Below are positions 40,892 to 50,742 of a stretch of DNA of 64,000 nt, piece by piece. The DNA is from Agromyces sp. ISL-38. Lineage in GTDB: Bacteria; Actinomycetota; Actinomycetes; Actinomycetales; Microbacteriaceae. The translations under genes were made by a program, and so were the position numbers. The DNA is taken from positions 1 through 64,000 of the forward strand of contig NZ_JAGGPF010000014.1 in NCBI RefSeq assembly GCF_018613935.1, written 5' to 3'. Every line of letters starts with the position of its first letter. Positions within the stretch are counted from its first letter, which is position 1. The notes below the pieces were generated by a model. It saw only the letters and a program-made list of their open reading frames with translations. It did not search any database and was not told the DNA's origin.

Positions 40892-41614
40892 CTACTCAAC
40901 CACCGGGAACGAATCCGGCGACAGCGTGGCTGCATAGCGGCTGACGAGCTCGTCGAATCCGAAGGTCGCGTTGACGATCAGGATCCCGGATGCCGCGACC
41001 GCGGGCGTGAAGAACGCCAGGCTCGGCCCGATGAGGGGGATGAGGGTCGCCGCGTACGCGATCACGACGAGCAGGAGCCACGCGAGCCCGACGTGCGGGC
41101 GGGACGCCACCGACCGGGCGGCCACGACGAGGAGCGCCGACGGGCGACCCGAGGCGCCCGACGCGACGGCACACGAGAGCGCCACGGCGAACACGATCGC
41201 GATGACCGCGAGGAGGATCGCGCCGACGAGGACCATCGCCGTGTCACCGGTCAGGATGACGTTGTAGGCCATCAGGACCGCGAGCAGCGCGACGAGCCCC
41301 CAGTACCAACCCAGCGAGGTCGTTCCCGACGCGAAGGCACGCCAGAACCGGTGGAATGCGGCGCCGGGGGAGCCGCCGCGCTCGAGGAGGAAGGCCCGCG
41401 CCGTGGAGAGTGCAGCGAAGAGCGCCGGGCCCAGGGGCAGCATCGAGACGACGCCGAAGACGACGGCCAGGTGGGTGGGCTGCCATCCCACCAATTGCTC
41501 GAACAGCGCGTAGGGAATCGCGCACACGACGACGCTCACGGAGACCGCGAAGAGACACGCGACGTTCAGCAGCGCCCGCGCAAGGGGCCCGTCGTGCGCG
41601 AAGCCCTTCATCAT
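40892..41614 (-). CDS. DUF624 (YesL-like) membrane protein
   Basis: Predicted 240-residue protein with several membrane segments (LLNVACLFAVSVSVVVCAIP, LAVVFGVVSMLPLGPALFAAL, GLAWLLLVVIAYAATLIPLI). It has the same PLGPA turn as the DUF624 protein at 39703. Translation starts in the stop of the permease gene (ATGATGA). It terminates the minus-strand ABC operon, mirroring the plus-strand operon on the other side of the HesB-like gene. Confidence 0.82.
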   Translation of the reverse strand: MMKGFAHDGPLARALLNVACLFAVSVSVVVCAIPYALFEQLVGWQPTHLAVVFGVVSMLPLGPALFAALSTARAFLLERGGSPGAAFHRFWRAFASGTTSLGWYWGLVALLAVLMAYNVILTGDTAMVLVGAILLAVIAIVFAVALSCAVASGASGRPSALLVVAARSVASRPHVGLAWLLLVVIAYAATLIPLIGPSLAFFTPAVAASGILIVNATFGFDELVSRYAATLSPDSFPVVE

Positions 41615-42501
41615 CCCTTGACCGCTCCGATCGACATCCCCTTGATGAAGTATCGCTGAAACGCCGCGAAGATGATCACCGAGGGGATGATGGCGAGGAT
41701 CGCGCCGGTGTAGATGAGTTCCCACTGCGACGTCAGCAGGCCCATCATGCGGCTGAGGGCGACGTTGATCGTGCCCGCCGACGAGGAGTCGAGGAACACG
41801 AGCGGGATGAAGAAGTCGTTCCAGAGACCGAGCGCCTGGATGATGATGAACGCCGAGGTCACGGGCATCAGCATGGGGAAGACGATCGACCAGAACGTGC
41901 GGAACCGGCCGGCGCCGTCCATGTGGGCGGCTTCTTCGACCTCAGTGGGAACGCCCTTGATGAAGCTGCAGTAGAGGAGCACGCCGAAGGATGCCGCACC
42001 GCCGAGGTGCACGAGGATGACGCTCGCCAGGGTGCTGTAGAGGCCCACGTCGTCCATTGCCGACACGAGGGGGATCATTCGCACCTGGAAGGGGATCATG
42101 AGCCCCGCGATGAACAAGATGTAGATGAATCGCGACGCGCGTCCGCCGATGCGCTCGATGCCGTAGGCCGCCATCGGCACCAGCGCGATCAGCAGCACGA
42201 TCGTGCCGACGGTGATGACGAGGGTGTTCCAGAGCGCCTCGCCGTATTGCGTGTCCTGGAACAGCCGAACATAGTTGTCGAACCCGAACGACGTGGGCAA
42301 TCCCATCGGATCACGCGTGATCTCCGCATAGTTGCGGAAGGAGTTGAGCAGCGCGTAGACGACGGGGAACGAGACCACGATGACGAGCACCGCGAGCACG
42401 ACCATCGAGACGATCTCGCCGCGGCCCAGCCGCATCCGCTCGGCCTTCCTGATGCTGCTGCGCGAAGCCGGGCGCTGTGCTTTCGTGGAGTGCGTGCTCA
42501 T
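41611..42501 (-). CDS. CUT1 ABC transporter permease
   Basis: Predicted 296-residue MalG-type permease. It has a Lys/Arg-rich cytosolic lead and six membrane segments. The EAA loop reads EVEEAAHMDGAGRFRTFW, and the tail is FIKGMSIGAVKG. The start overlaps the stop of the other permease (ATGA). It belongs to the operon of the binding protein at 43639-45024. Confidence 0.93.
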   Translation of the reverse strand: MSTHSTKAQRPASRSSIRKAERMRLGRGEIVSMVVLAVLVIVVSFPVVYALLNSFRNYAEITRDPMGLPTSFGFDNYVRLFQDTQYGEALWNTLVITVGTIVLLIALVPMAAYGIERIGGRASRFIYILFIAGLMIPFQVRMIPLVSAMDDVGLYSTLASVILVHLGGAASFGVLLYCSFIKGVPTEVEEAAHMDGAGRFRTFWSIVFPMLMPVTSAFIIIQALGLWNDFFIPLVFLDSSSAGTINVALSRMMGLLTSQWELIYTGAILAIIPSVIIFAAFQRYFIKGMSIGAVKG

Positions 42502-43523
42502 GCCTGGATCTCCCGTTTGCGCATGTACCGATTGGCCAGGACCGTGCTGACGATGACGACGATGAAGAGCACGATGGCCGCGGCGCTGCCATAGCCTGCG
42601 CGGTACTCGCCGAATCCGACCTTGTAGATGAAGAAGGCCATCGTCTCGCTCACGAATCCTGGGCCACCGCTGGTCAGCACCATGACCTGGTCGAAGATCG
42701 TCCAGCCGGCGATCACCGCGAGGGTCATGTTGACGGTGACGGCGCCGGCCAGCATCGGCCAGGTGACGTAGCGGAAGACCTTCGCGTTGCTTGCGCCGTC
42801 GATCCTGGCCGCCTCCACGAGCTCTTGCGGAACGGATTGCAGGTTCGCGAGGTAGATCAGGGTCGTGTTGCCGCCGAGCGTGAAGCAGACGATGAAGAGG
42901 AGCACACCGACGACGAGATCGCTGTCGCCCAGCCAGTCCTGGGCGACGTCGCCGAGGCCCAGGTCGCGGAGCAGCGTGTTCACGGAACCGAAGTTGAAGT
43001 TCAGCATGTACTTCCAGATCGTTGCCGCGATGAATCCGCTGACGAGCGCCGGCAGGTAGACCACCGTGCGGAAGAACCCCTGCCCTCGATTGAGCTTGTC
43101 GAGCAGCAGCGCGACCACGAGGGAGATGACGTTGATGATGACGGCCGAACCGAGGCCGAGGAGGAGGGTGTTCCTGACGGCGTTCCAGAATCGGCCGCTG
43201 CCGAGGATCTCCTCGTAGTTGCGCAGCCCGATGTAGTCGTAGGAGCTGTTGACGCCGTCCCAGTCGGTCAGGCTGAGCTGCAGCGATTGCAGCGAGGGGA
43301 GGACGACCATCACGAGGTAGACCACGAGCGCCGGCAGGATGAACATGAACATGCCCCAGCGCTGCCTGCGGAATCGGCGCGAGACGACGCGGACCGGCGC
43401 GATGTCGGCGTCGGGTCGGTCGCCCCCGGTGCCTCGCGGTTCCTCCAGCGGTTTCAGCGGTCCGTCGCCCGCCAGGCGCACGGCCGTGGCGACAGCCGCG
43501 GTCTGTCCCTCTTGATCACTCAT
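42498..43523 (-). CDS. CUT1 ABC transporter permease
   Basis: Predicted 341-residue MalF-type permease. The roughly 50-residue hydrophilic lead is longer than in the other CUT1 permeases here. Six membrane segments follow (MFMFILPALVVYLVMVVLP first). The EAA loop is ELVEAARIDGASNAKVF, and LTSGGPGFVSETM the late motif. It follows the binding-protein gene after a 115-base gap with a large hairpin. Confidence 0.93.
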   Translation of the reverse strand: MSDQEGQTAAVATAVRLAGDGPLKPLEEPRGTGGDRPDADIAPVRVVSRRFRRQRWGMFMFILPALVVYLVMVVLPSLQSLQLSLTDWDGVNSSYDYIGLRNYEEILGSGRFWNAVRNTLLLGLGSAVIINVISLVVALLLDKLNRGQGFFRTVVYLPALVSGFIAATIWKYMLNFNFGSVNTLLRDLGLGDVAQDWLGDSDLVVGVLLFIVCFTLGGNTTLIYLANLQSVPQELVEAARIDGASNAKVFRYVTWPMLAGAVTVNMTLAVIAGWTIFDQVMVLTSGGPGFVSETMAFFIYKVGFGEYRAGYGSAAAIVLFIVVIVSTVLANRYMRKREIQA

Positions 43524-43585
43524 GATGTGTCTCTTCGCTCCCGGTCGGGTGGGCGTGTCGCGCCCGAGCGTATGGTGGGCGGATG

Positions 43586-43631
43586 ACCCGGTGATCCGCG
43601 TTCGACCGGGCAGGTCGGCGGATCACCGGGT
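43586..43631 (-). promoter_or_regulatory. GC-rich intra-operon hairpin after the binding-protein gene
   Basis: ACCCGGTGATCCGC (43586-43599) and GCGGATCACCGGGT (43618-43631) are perfect 14-base arms around an 18-base loop. Transcribed leftward, it starts seven bases after the binding-protein stop codon. It is the longest such hairpin of the four ABC operons. Confidence 0.8.
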
Positions 43632-43638
43632 GCTCCGA

Positions 43639-45024
43639 TCAGCCGGCGGCCGCGATCTTCTCGAACTCGGCCTGCGCCTTCTCGATGGCCTGGTCGATGG
43701 TCGTCTGGCCGTCCTGCATCTCGATCCGGGTCTGGCGGAAGAACGTGTTGAAGCTGCTGAAGGTGGCCAGCTTCGGCTCGTTCGAGTACCAGTTGAGGTT
43801 CGGGTTCTCCAGCAGTCCGAAGAAGTCGTCGGCGCCGGGGATGGAGGTGTTGCGCTTGACCTTGTCGGAGTCTGCGATGTTCGGGGCGATCATGCCCAGC
43901 TTCTCGATGAGGTTCGCCGTGTCGACAGAGAAGTAGAACTCCAGGAAGTCGACGGCTGCCTGGTACTCCTTCTTGTCCTCGGCGGCCTGCGAGGAGATGG
44001 CGATGCCGGTCGCCGTGTCGCCGTTCACCGCGTTCTTGAGCACGTCGATGTTCCCGTCCTCGTCGGGGATGATGAACAGCCCCGCCTCGAAGTCGGGATC
44101 GACCTTGTTGATGTCGAGCAGTCGCCCGAGACCTGCCGACGACGTCGCCATCACGGCCTGGCCGTTCACCAGGAGGGTGGTGGTCTGTGCGTCGGCCGTG
44201 GACTGCCATCCGTCGAGCACGTAGGTGTCGGTGATGCGCTTGAGCTCCTCGAGCGGCTTCCTGAGGTCATCGATGGATGCCTCACCGGCCTGCACTGCAT
44301 TCCAGAAGCCGCCCTCATCGCCCCACTCGGCGAACACGGGCGCTGCGAGCGGCTTCCAGAGCTGGTCGCTCGGCCAGACCTCGCCTGCGGCTGTCGCCAA
44401 TGGCACGTCGCCGTTGCTCTTGATCTCGTCCATGAGGTCGATGAAGTCGTCGTACGTCTCGGGCACCTCGAGCTTGTGCTTCGTGAAGTACGCCTTGTCG
44501 TAGACGATGTTGATGCCGATCTCGCCGTTCAGCGCGGTCGTCGGCACGACGTAAACGTTCCCGTCGCTGCTCTCGCCGTAGACGTTCTTGTCGAGGAGCG
44601 AGGTGACCGACTCGGGGATCGGGGCGAGCTTGCCCGCGTTGATGTAGGTCAGGGTGTCGCGCATGTCGATGAGGGCCGGCCAGTTGCCCGTCGCATCCAT
44701 CGTCTTCACTGCGGTGGCATAGTCGCTGCCCGCGGGCAGGGGGTCGAGCTGCACGGTCGCCGTGTCGCTCTGCTCGTTGAAGGCGTCGACGACGCCCTCG
44801 ACGACGGAGTTCCAGGTCTCGTCGCCGGTCGCGTACGTGAACCGGATGGTCGTCTTGTCGGCAGGTCCGGTGTCGGCTCCGGCTGTCGTGCTGCAGCCGG
44901 TGAGCGCCAGCGCCGCGACCGCCGTCATCGCGAGCGCGATGCCGGCTTTCCTCCTCGCACCACGCCCGGTGGGCTTCGCCGCCCCGACGCCTCGCGACGA
45001 GGGTCGCGCCATTGCGTATGTCAT
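43639..45024 (-). CDS. ABC sugar transporter substrate-binding lipoprotein
   Basis: Predicted 461-residue SBP family 1 lipoprotein. It has an unusually long Arg-rich n-region, a hydrophobic segment and lipobox LTGC (Cys44). The mature part begins IRFTYATGDETWNSVVEGVV and has GEIGINIVYDKAYFTKHKLE. AAAGGAG precedes ATG 45024; ATG 45012 would give a shorter n-region. It is divergent from a LacI regulator and the GH36/GH43 genes, so the ligand is probably an alpha-galactoside or a pentose-containing oligosaccharide. Confidence 0.88.
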   Translation of the reverse strand: MTYAMARPSSRGVGAAKPTGRGARRKAGIALAMTAVAALALTGCSTTAGADTGPADKTTIRFTYATGDETWNSVVEGVVDAFNEQSDTATVQLDPLPAGSDYATAVKTMDATGNWPALIDMRDTLTYINAGKLAPIPESVTSLLDKNVYGESSDGNVYVVPTTALNGEIGINIVYDKAYFTKHKLEVPETYDDFIDLMDEIKSNGDVPLATAAGEVWPSDQLWKPLAAPVFAEWGDEGGFWNAVQAGEASIDDLRKPLEELKRITDTYVLDGWQSTADAQTTTLLVNGQAVMATSSAGLGRLLDINKVDPDFEAGLFIIPDEDGNIDVLKNAVNGDTATGIAISSQAAEDKKEYQAAVDFLEFYFSVDTANLIEKLGMIAPNIADSDKVKRNTSIPGADDFFGLLENPNLNWYSNEPKLATFSSFNTFFRQTRIEMQDGQTTIDQAIEKAQAEFEKIAAAG

Positions 45025-45079
45025 GTCTTCTCCTTTGAGATCACGTCGCCCACTCGGGTCGCGGGACACTCTACGTGAC

Positions 45080-45095
45080 TGGAGAACGTTTGCCA
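45080..45095. promoter_or_regulatory. LacI-family operator upstream of the binding-protein gene
   Basis: TGGAGAACGTTTGCCA is a strong palindrome with central ACGT and TGG...CCA ends, the usual LacI/CcpA-type operator form. It is 56 bases before the binding-protein start (minus strand), where it would overlap the promoter. Its sequence class differs from the GGATATCG-type sites nearby. Confidence 0.7.
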
Positions 45096-45159
45096 ACACC
45101 GTGCTGCGCAATGTTTCACGAACCGCGTCCGGCGATATCGCTGACTATGGTCATACAGT

Positions 45160-45173
45160 GGATATCGGTGTCC
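45160..45173. promoter_or_regulatory. GGATATCG-type operator upstream of the LacI gene
   Basis: GGATATCGGTGTCC matches, in 12 of 14 positions, the reverse complement of the site before the GH36 gene (46338-46351). A related GCGATATCGC palindrome lies at 45132-45141. Shared sites at the regulator and its neighbouring enzyme gene suggest autoregulation and common control. Confidence 0.6.
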
Positions 45174-45222
45174 GTCACGCTTGTCGTGGACGAGTGGACG
45201 GCCCCGAAGGGGAGGATGGATC

Positions 45223-46296
<1,074 letters not shown>

Positions 46297-46337
46297 CGCA
46301 CCCGCGACGTGCGATGCTCGTGTCTCGATGTAAGGTG

Positions 46338-46351
46338 GGATAACGATATCC
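46338..46351. promoter_or_regulatory. GGATATCG-type operator upstream of the GH36 gene
   Basis: GGATAACGATATCC is palindromic at 12 of 14 positions around a central CG. It resembles GGATATCGGTGTCC before the LacI gene. It lies 49-62 bases before the probable GH36 start and would overlap its promoter. Confidence 0.62.
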
Positions 46352-46399
46352 GCACAGTTGCGTCACCGACGTGACGATCTCGGGACGAAGGAGTCAGCC

Positions 46400-48475
46400 A
46401 TCACGAACGAACTCATCGACGCCACCCAGACGGCGGCGTCGCTGTCCTCCGTCGCGCGAATGGGTTGGGACGATGACCACGCCGTTTCGCTCATCGGAAT
46501 CGACGACTCCACCTTCCTCGGCCGCCGCGGCGTGCCGCTCGTGGAGATCTTCACCGCCGACGAGCAGCGCTCGCGTACGAGCCAGGCCTACGTGCGCTCC
46601 GCGATCGGGGCGCGTCTTCGCTACGTCGAGCATTCTGAGCAGGCGACCGACTCCGAGACATCCGTCTGCGTCACGCAACGCGACCCCGAGACCGGGCTGG
46701 TCGTGCGTTCCTGGATCACGCGCCCCCGAACGGCCCGCGTGATCAGGGTGCGCACGACGATCGAGAACACGTCGAGCACGACGATCGTGCTCACCGCCGC
46801 CTCGACCGCGACCTTCGGCTTCGGCGCGACGGACGACGACCTCGACGACGTGCTGCTCGCGGTCGCCGACAGCGAATGGCTCGCCGAGAATCGCTGGCAG
46901 GAGCACTCCCTGAGGTCGTGGCTGCCTCGACTGAACCTCGGCCTGCACGGGCAGGATGGTCGCGGTCACCATGGCATGACCAGTCACGGGGCATGGTCGA
47001 CGGGCGAGCACCTGGGTGCCGGAATCGCGACGAATGTCATGACGGGCGAAGCGCTCGGCTGGCAGTTCGAGACGAGCGGGGCGTGGCACTGCGACCTCTC
47101 CCAGGCGCGAGACGGTGGCACGATCAGCCTCCTCGGGCCGACCGACCTCCACCACCAGTTCGCCCACGAACTGCAGCCGGGGGAGACCTTCGAAACCGTC
47201 CCGGTCGCCGTGGCGACCTCCGATCATGGGCGCGACGGCGTCGTCGCCGAGTTCACGCGGTACCGTCGCTGGCTGCGTGCCGACGCGCCGGATCGCGAGC
47301 AGCTGCCCGTGATCTACAACGACTTCATGAACACCCTCATGGGCCAGCCCACGACCGAGGCCCTGTTGCCGCTCATCGACGCGGCGGCGGAGGCGGGCGC
47401 GGAGTACTTCTGCATCGACGCCGGCTGGTTCGCCGACCCCGCGATCGGCGACTGGTGGTCGACCGTCGGCGAATGGCGCGAAGCACCTGGTCGCTTCACC
47501 GGCGGACTGGCCAAGGTCATCGACCACATCCACCGCCGTGGCATGAAGAGCGGGCTGTGGCTCGAGCCCGAGGTCGTCGGCGTCGACAGCCCGGCTGCCG
47601 CGGTCCTGCCCGACGACGCGTTCTTCACCCGCCTCGGGCGCCGGGTACGAGAGCACGACCGCTACCACCTCGATCTGCGTCATCCTGCAGCTCGTGCTCA
47701 TCTCGACGAGACCGTCGACCACCTCGTATCGGCGTTCGGCGTCTCCTACCTCAAGCTCGACTACAACATCAACCCGGGCGTCGGCACCGACTGGCGCGCG
47801 ACCGCGGCGGGCGACGGGCTGCTCGGGCACACCCGCGCATTCCGCACCTGGCTCGTCGACGTGCAGGAGCGGCATCCGTACCTCCTGATCGAGAACTGCA
47901 GTTCGGGAGCCATGCGCGCCGACTACTCGCTGCTCTCGGTCACGCACCTGCAGTCGACAAGCGACCAGCAGGACTTCCGGCTCTACCCGCCGATCGCGGC
48001 ATCCGCACCCGCGACGATCCTTCCGGAGCAGTGCGGCAACTGGGCCTACCCGCACCTCGAGATGACCGACGAGGAGACGGCGTTCACGCTCGTGACGGGC
48101 CTTGCCGGCCGGCTCTACCTGTCGGGATTCCTCGACACGCTGCGCGGCTCGCAGTTCAGCCTCGTGCGCGAGGCGGTTCGCATGCACAAGGAGTTGCTCG
48201 GCGGGCTCGGCGGGCTCGAGCCGTTCTGGCCGATGGGTCTTCCCGGGTGGGACGACTCCGCGATCTGCCTCGGCCTTCGCGGCCCCGATGCGAGCTACCT
48301 CATCGTCTGGGACCGCAGCGACGTCGCCGCCTCGATCACCGTGCCCGGTGTCGCGGGCACGGTTCGCGAGGTCTTCCCGCGGAGCCTTGCCGAGTGGCGC
48401 ACCACCCCTGAGGGAGACGGCATCCGCTTCGAGACGGTGCCCGGACTGACCGCTCGCGTGTTCGAGCTCGGTTGA
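46400..48475 (+). CDS. GH36 alpha-galactosidase (probable ATC start)
   Basis: Predicted 691-residue cytoplasmic alpha-galactosidase. The N-terminal beta-supersandwich is followed by the catalytic barrel with YFCIDAGWFAD, GLWLEPEVVG, YLKLDYNINPG (nucleophile Asp) and LQSTSDQQDF (acid/base Asp). ENCSSGAMRADYSLL is a GH36 signature. No ATG or GTG lies at the right place. A perfect AAGGAG (46388-46393) is six bases before in-frame ATC ACG AAC, so ATC at 46400 is the best start. TTG 46358 lacks a ribosome site, and the first in-frame ATG (46460) would cut the N-domain. It would release galactose from melibiose- or galactomannan-type oligosaccharides. Confidence 0.88.
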   Translation: MTNELIDATQTAASLSSVARMGWDDDHAVSLIGIDDSTFLGRRGVPLVEIFTADEQRSRTSQAYVRSAIGARLRYVEHSEQATDSETSVCVTQRDPETGLVVRSWITRPRTARVIRVRTTIENTSSTTIVLTAASTATFGFGATDDDLDDVLLAVADSEWLAENRWQEHSLRSWLPRLNLGLHGQDGRGHHGMTSHGAWSTGEHLGAGIATNVMTGEALGWQFETSGAWHCDLSQARDGGTISLLGPTDLHHQFAHELQPGETFETVPVAVATSDHGRDGVVAEFTRYRRWLRADAPDREQLPVIYNDFMNTLMGQPTTEALLPLIDAAAEAGAEYFCIDAGWFADPAIGDWWSTVGEWREAPGRFTGGLAKVIDHIHRRGMKSGLWLEPEVVGVDSPAAAVLPDDAFFTRLGRRVREHDRYHLDLRHPAARAHLDETVDHLVSAFGVSYLKLDYNINPGVGTDWRATAAGDGLLGHTRAFRTWLVDVQERHPYLLIENCSSGAMRADYSLLSVTHLQSTSDQQDFRLYPPIAASAPATILPEQCGNWAYPHLEMTDEETAFTLVTGLAGRLYLSGFLDTLRGSQFSLVREAVRMHKELLGGLGGLEPFWPMGLPGWDDSAICLGLRGPDASYLIVWDRSDVAASITVPGVAGTVREVFPRSLAEWRTTPEGDGIRFETVPGLTARVFELG

Positions 48476-48483
48476 GGAGCATG

Positions 48484-50070
48484 ATGTCCAACGTGCCGGT
48501 CATCGCCAAGAATCCGATCCTCCGGGGGTTCAACCCCGACCCCTCGATCGTGCGGGTCGGCGACGAGTACCTCATCGCCACGAGCACGTTCGAGTGGTTC
48601 CCCGGGGTGCGCCTCCACCGGTCTCGCGACCTCGCGAACTGGGAGGTCGCCGGGCACGCGCTCGACGAGTCGAACGGCTTCGATCTCCGCGGCATCCCCG
48701 ACTCGGGCGGGGTGTGGGCACCGAGCCTCACCTGTGTCGATGGCGAGTTCTGGCTCGCGTACTCCGTCATCCGCACGATGGACGGCGACAACAAGGATCT
48801 CGACAACTACCTCGTGACGGCTCCGGATGTCTCGGGGCCGTGGAGCCACCCGATCCATCTCGGCTCCCGGGGCTTCGATTTCTCGTTCTTCCACGACACC
48901 GACGGCACGCACTGGATCGTCGGGGTGCAGTGGGACCAGCGCCCCGAGCACCCGAGCTTCAGCGGGATCGTGCTCGAGCAGTACTTCCACGACCGGCAGC
49001 GCGTGTCGGGCGAGCCCGTGCAGATCTACAGCCAGCCGTCGCTCGTCGAGGGGCCGAACCTCTACCACGTCGACGACGGCTACCACCTGTTGCTCGCCGA
49101 GGGCGGCACGGGCTGGAACCACGGCATCACGATGGCGCGGTCGCACTCCCTGAAGGGGCCGTTCGTGCGCGACGAGGCGCCCGCCGTACTGACCAGCCGC
49201 GACGACCCGGGCACGCCGCTGCAGAAGGCCGGCCATGGTGAGCTCGTCGCCCTTCCCGGCGGCGGATGGGCGCTGGTCCACCTCGCGAGCCGCCCCGCGC
49301 TCCGGCTCGGCGAGCGCTACTCGACGCTCGGACGGGAGACCTGCATCCAGCGCGTCGTCTTCGACGAGGAGGGGTGGCTCCGGCTCGAGGGCGGCGGGCA
49401 CCACGGCCGCGTCGAGGTCCCGTTCCCCGAACTCGAGGCGGCGCCCGTGGCGATGCCGCCGGCGCGCGACGACTTCGAGGGCGGCAGCCTCGACCATCGC
49501 CGGTGGTCGACCCTGCGTGCCGGTGCTGATCCGGCCGTCTTCGATCTCGCCGCCAGGCCCGGATGGTTGCGGCTTCGCGGCGGGCACTCGACGGCGAGCG
49601 TCTTCGAACAGTCGATGATCGCGCAGCGCGTCGAGGAGCTCGACGCCACCGTCGAGACCTTCGTCGATTCGGAGCCGACGTCAGTGCGCCAGGCGGCCGG
49701 CCTTGTCGCGTGGTACGACCGATCGGCGTGGATCTGGCTCCAGCTCACGTGGGATGCCGAGAACGGGCGACACCTTCGGGTCGTCACCCGCGATCGCACG
49801 ACGACGAGATCCGAGCCCTACGCCGTCGGCCCCGGTCCCGTCGGCCTGCGGATGTCGATCGTCGGCGGCGACCTCCACTGCTCGGCGACCGGGGCCGATG
49901 GAGCGTGGCGTGATCTTCCCGGGGTGTATCCGGCTCACGCGCTCTCCGACGACCACGGTGGCGGCCTGCGCTTCACCGGGATGTTCGCCGGCGTGCGCGC
50001 TGAGGACCTCGACCGACAGGGCTGGTTCGCCGACTTCGACTACGTCGACGCCGTCTTCCGAGGGGCCTGA
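48484..50070 (+). CDS. GH43 beta-xylosidase/alpha-L-arabinofuranosidase
   Basis: Predicted 528-residue enzyme without signal peptide. The five-bladed propeller shows GFNPDPSIVRVGDEYLI (general base Asp), GIPDSGGVWAPSLTCVDGEF and QPSLVEGPNLYHVDDGY (acid Glu). A C-terminal beta-sandwich (about 320-525) of the beta-xylosidase type follows. It would act on xylo- or arabino-oligosaccharides inside the cell. AGGAG overlaps the GH36 stop, so the two are coupled. ATG 48484 gives better spacing than 48481; TTG 48472 is also possible. Confidence 0.88.
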   Translation: MSNVPVIAKNPILRGFNPDPSIVRVGDEYLIATSTFEWFPGVRLHRSRDLANWEVAGHALDESNGFDLRGIPDSGGVWAPSLTCVDGEFWLAYSVIRTMDGDNKDLDNYLVTAPDVSGPWSHPIHLGSRGFDFSFFHDTDGTHWIVGVQWDQRPEHPSFSGIVLEQYFHDRQRVSGEPVQIYSQPSLVEGPNLYHVDDGYHLLLAEGGTGWNHGITMARSHSLKGPFVRDEAPAVLTSRDDPGTPLQKAGHGELVALPGGGWALVHLASRPALRLGERYSTLGRETCIQRVVFDEEGWLRLEGGGHHGRVEVPFPELEAAPVAMPPARDDFEGGSLDHRRWSTLRAGADPAVFDLAARPGWLRLRGGHSTASVFEQSMIAQRVEELDATVETFVDSEPTSVRQAAGLVAWYDRSAWIWLQLTWDAENGRHLRVVTRDRTTTRSEPYAVGPGPVGLRMSIVGGDLHCSATGADGAWRDLPGVYPAHALSDDHGGGLRFTGMFAGVRAEDLDRQGWFADFDYVDAVFRGA

Positions 50071-50145
50071 ATGGCGCTCGCGGACCCCTCCGCCTATCCT
50101 CGAACCGGGGGTGGTACGACGGATTCGAGCTGAGGAGAGGTGAGC

Positions 50146-50694
50146 ATGCCGGAGACCGACGAGAATTCGAGCCCCGGATCCATGCGCCCGCGAGGCCGCC
50201 ATGCCGCGCCATCCGTGAGCCCGATGACCACCGCGCACCCGCTCAGCGCGCGCGCCGTCGCACTGGTCGGCGCCGTGATCGAGTGGGGTTCCCCGCGCGT
50301 CTCCGCGATCGCCGCGTGGGTCATGCGGCATCCTCGGAGCGTCTTCGCCGGAGTCGTCGGCGTCACCGTGGTGGCGGCACTCGGCGGCACGCTGGCCCTG
50401 CTCCAGTCGACGAATCCCGTGCCCCCCGAAGGCAGCGCCTCCTCGATCGTCGACCAGCCGCGGCCGACGTCGACCCAGGCTCCCACTCCGGCCCCCTTCG
50501 GGCCGATCCTCCCCACGCCGAAGCCGCCGTCGTCGTCGCCGCCTCCGACGACCCCCGCTCCCGAACCCGGCGACGAGGTTCCGGCGGTCGGCGACGGCAC
50601 CGTCGCGGAGCCGACGCCGTCGCCCACCGAGGCGGGGCATCCGTCCGACAACGCGCCCGGCGCGAGCAATCGACCCGACAAGGGAAAGGGCTGA
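50146..50694 (+). CDS. Single-pass membrane protein with Pro-rich extracytoplasmic tail
   Basis: Predicted 182-residue protein with no known domain. A cytosolic N-terminus (about 1-65) precedes one membrane segment (SVFAGVVGVTVVAALGGTLA). A Pro/Ser/Thr-rich tail of about 90 residues follows (TPAPFGPILPTPKPPSSSPP and similar), suited to spanning the cell wall. GAGGAGAGG precedes ATG 50146. It lies alone between the GH43 gene and the helicase. Confidence 0.7.
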   Translation: MPETDENSSPGSMRPRGRHAAPSVSPMTTAHPLSARAVALVGAVIEWGSPRVSAIAAWVMRHPRSVFAGVVGVTVVAALGGTLALLQSTNPVPPEGSASSIVDQPRPTSTQAPTPAPFGPILPTPKPPSSSPPPTTPAPEPGDEVPAVGDGTVAEPTPSPTEAGHPSDNAPGASNRPDKGKG

Positions 50695-50742
50695 GCGAAC
50701 CCACCCGTGGGAGTCGGCCGCGCGACGGACTACCGTGGGAGG

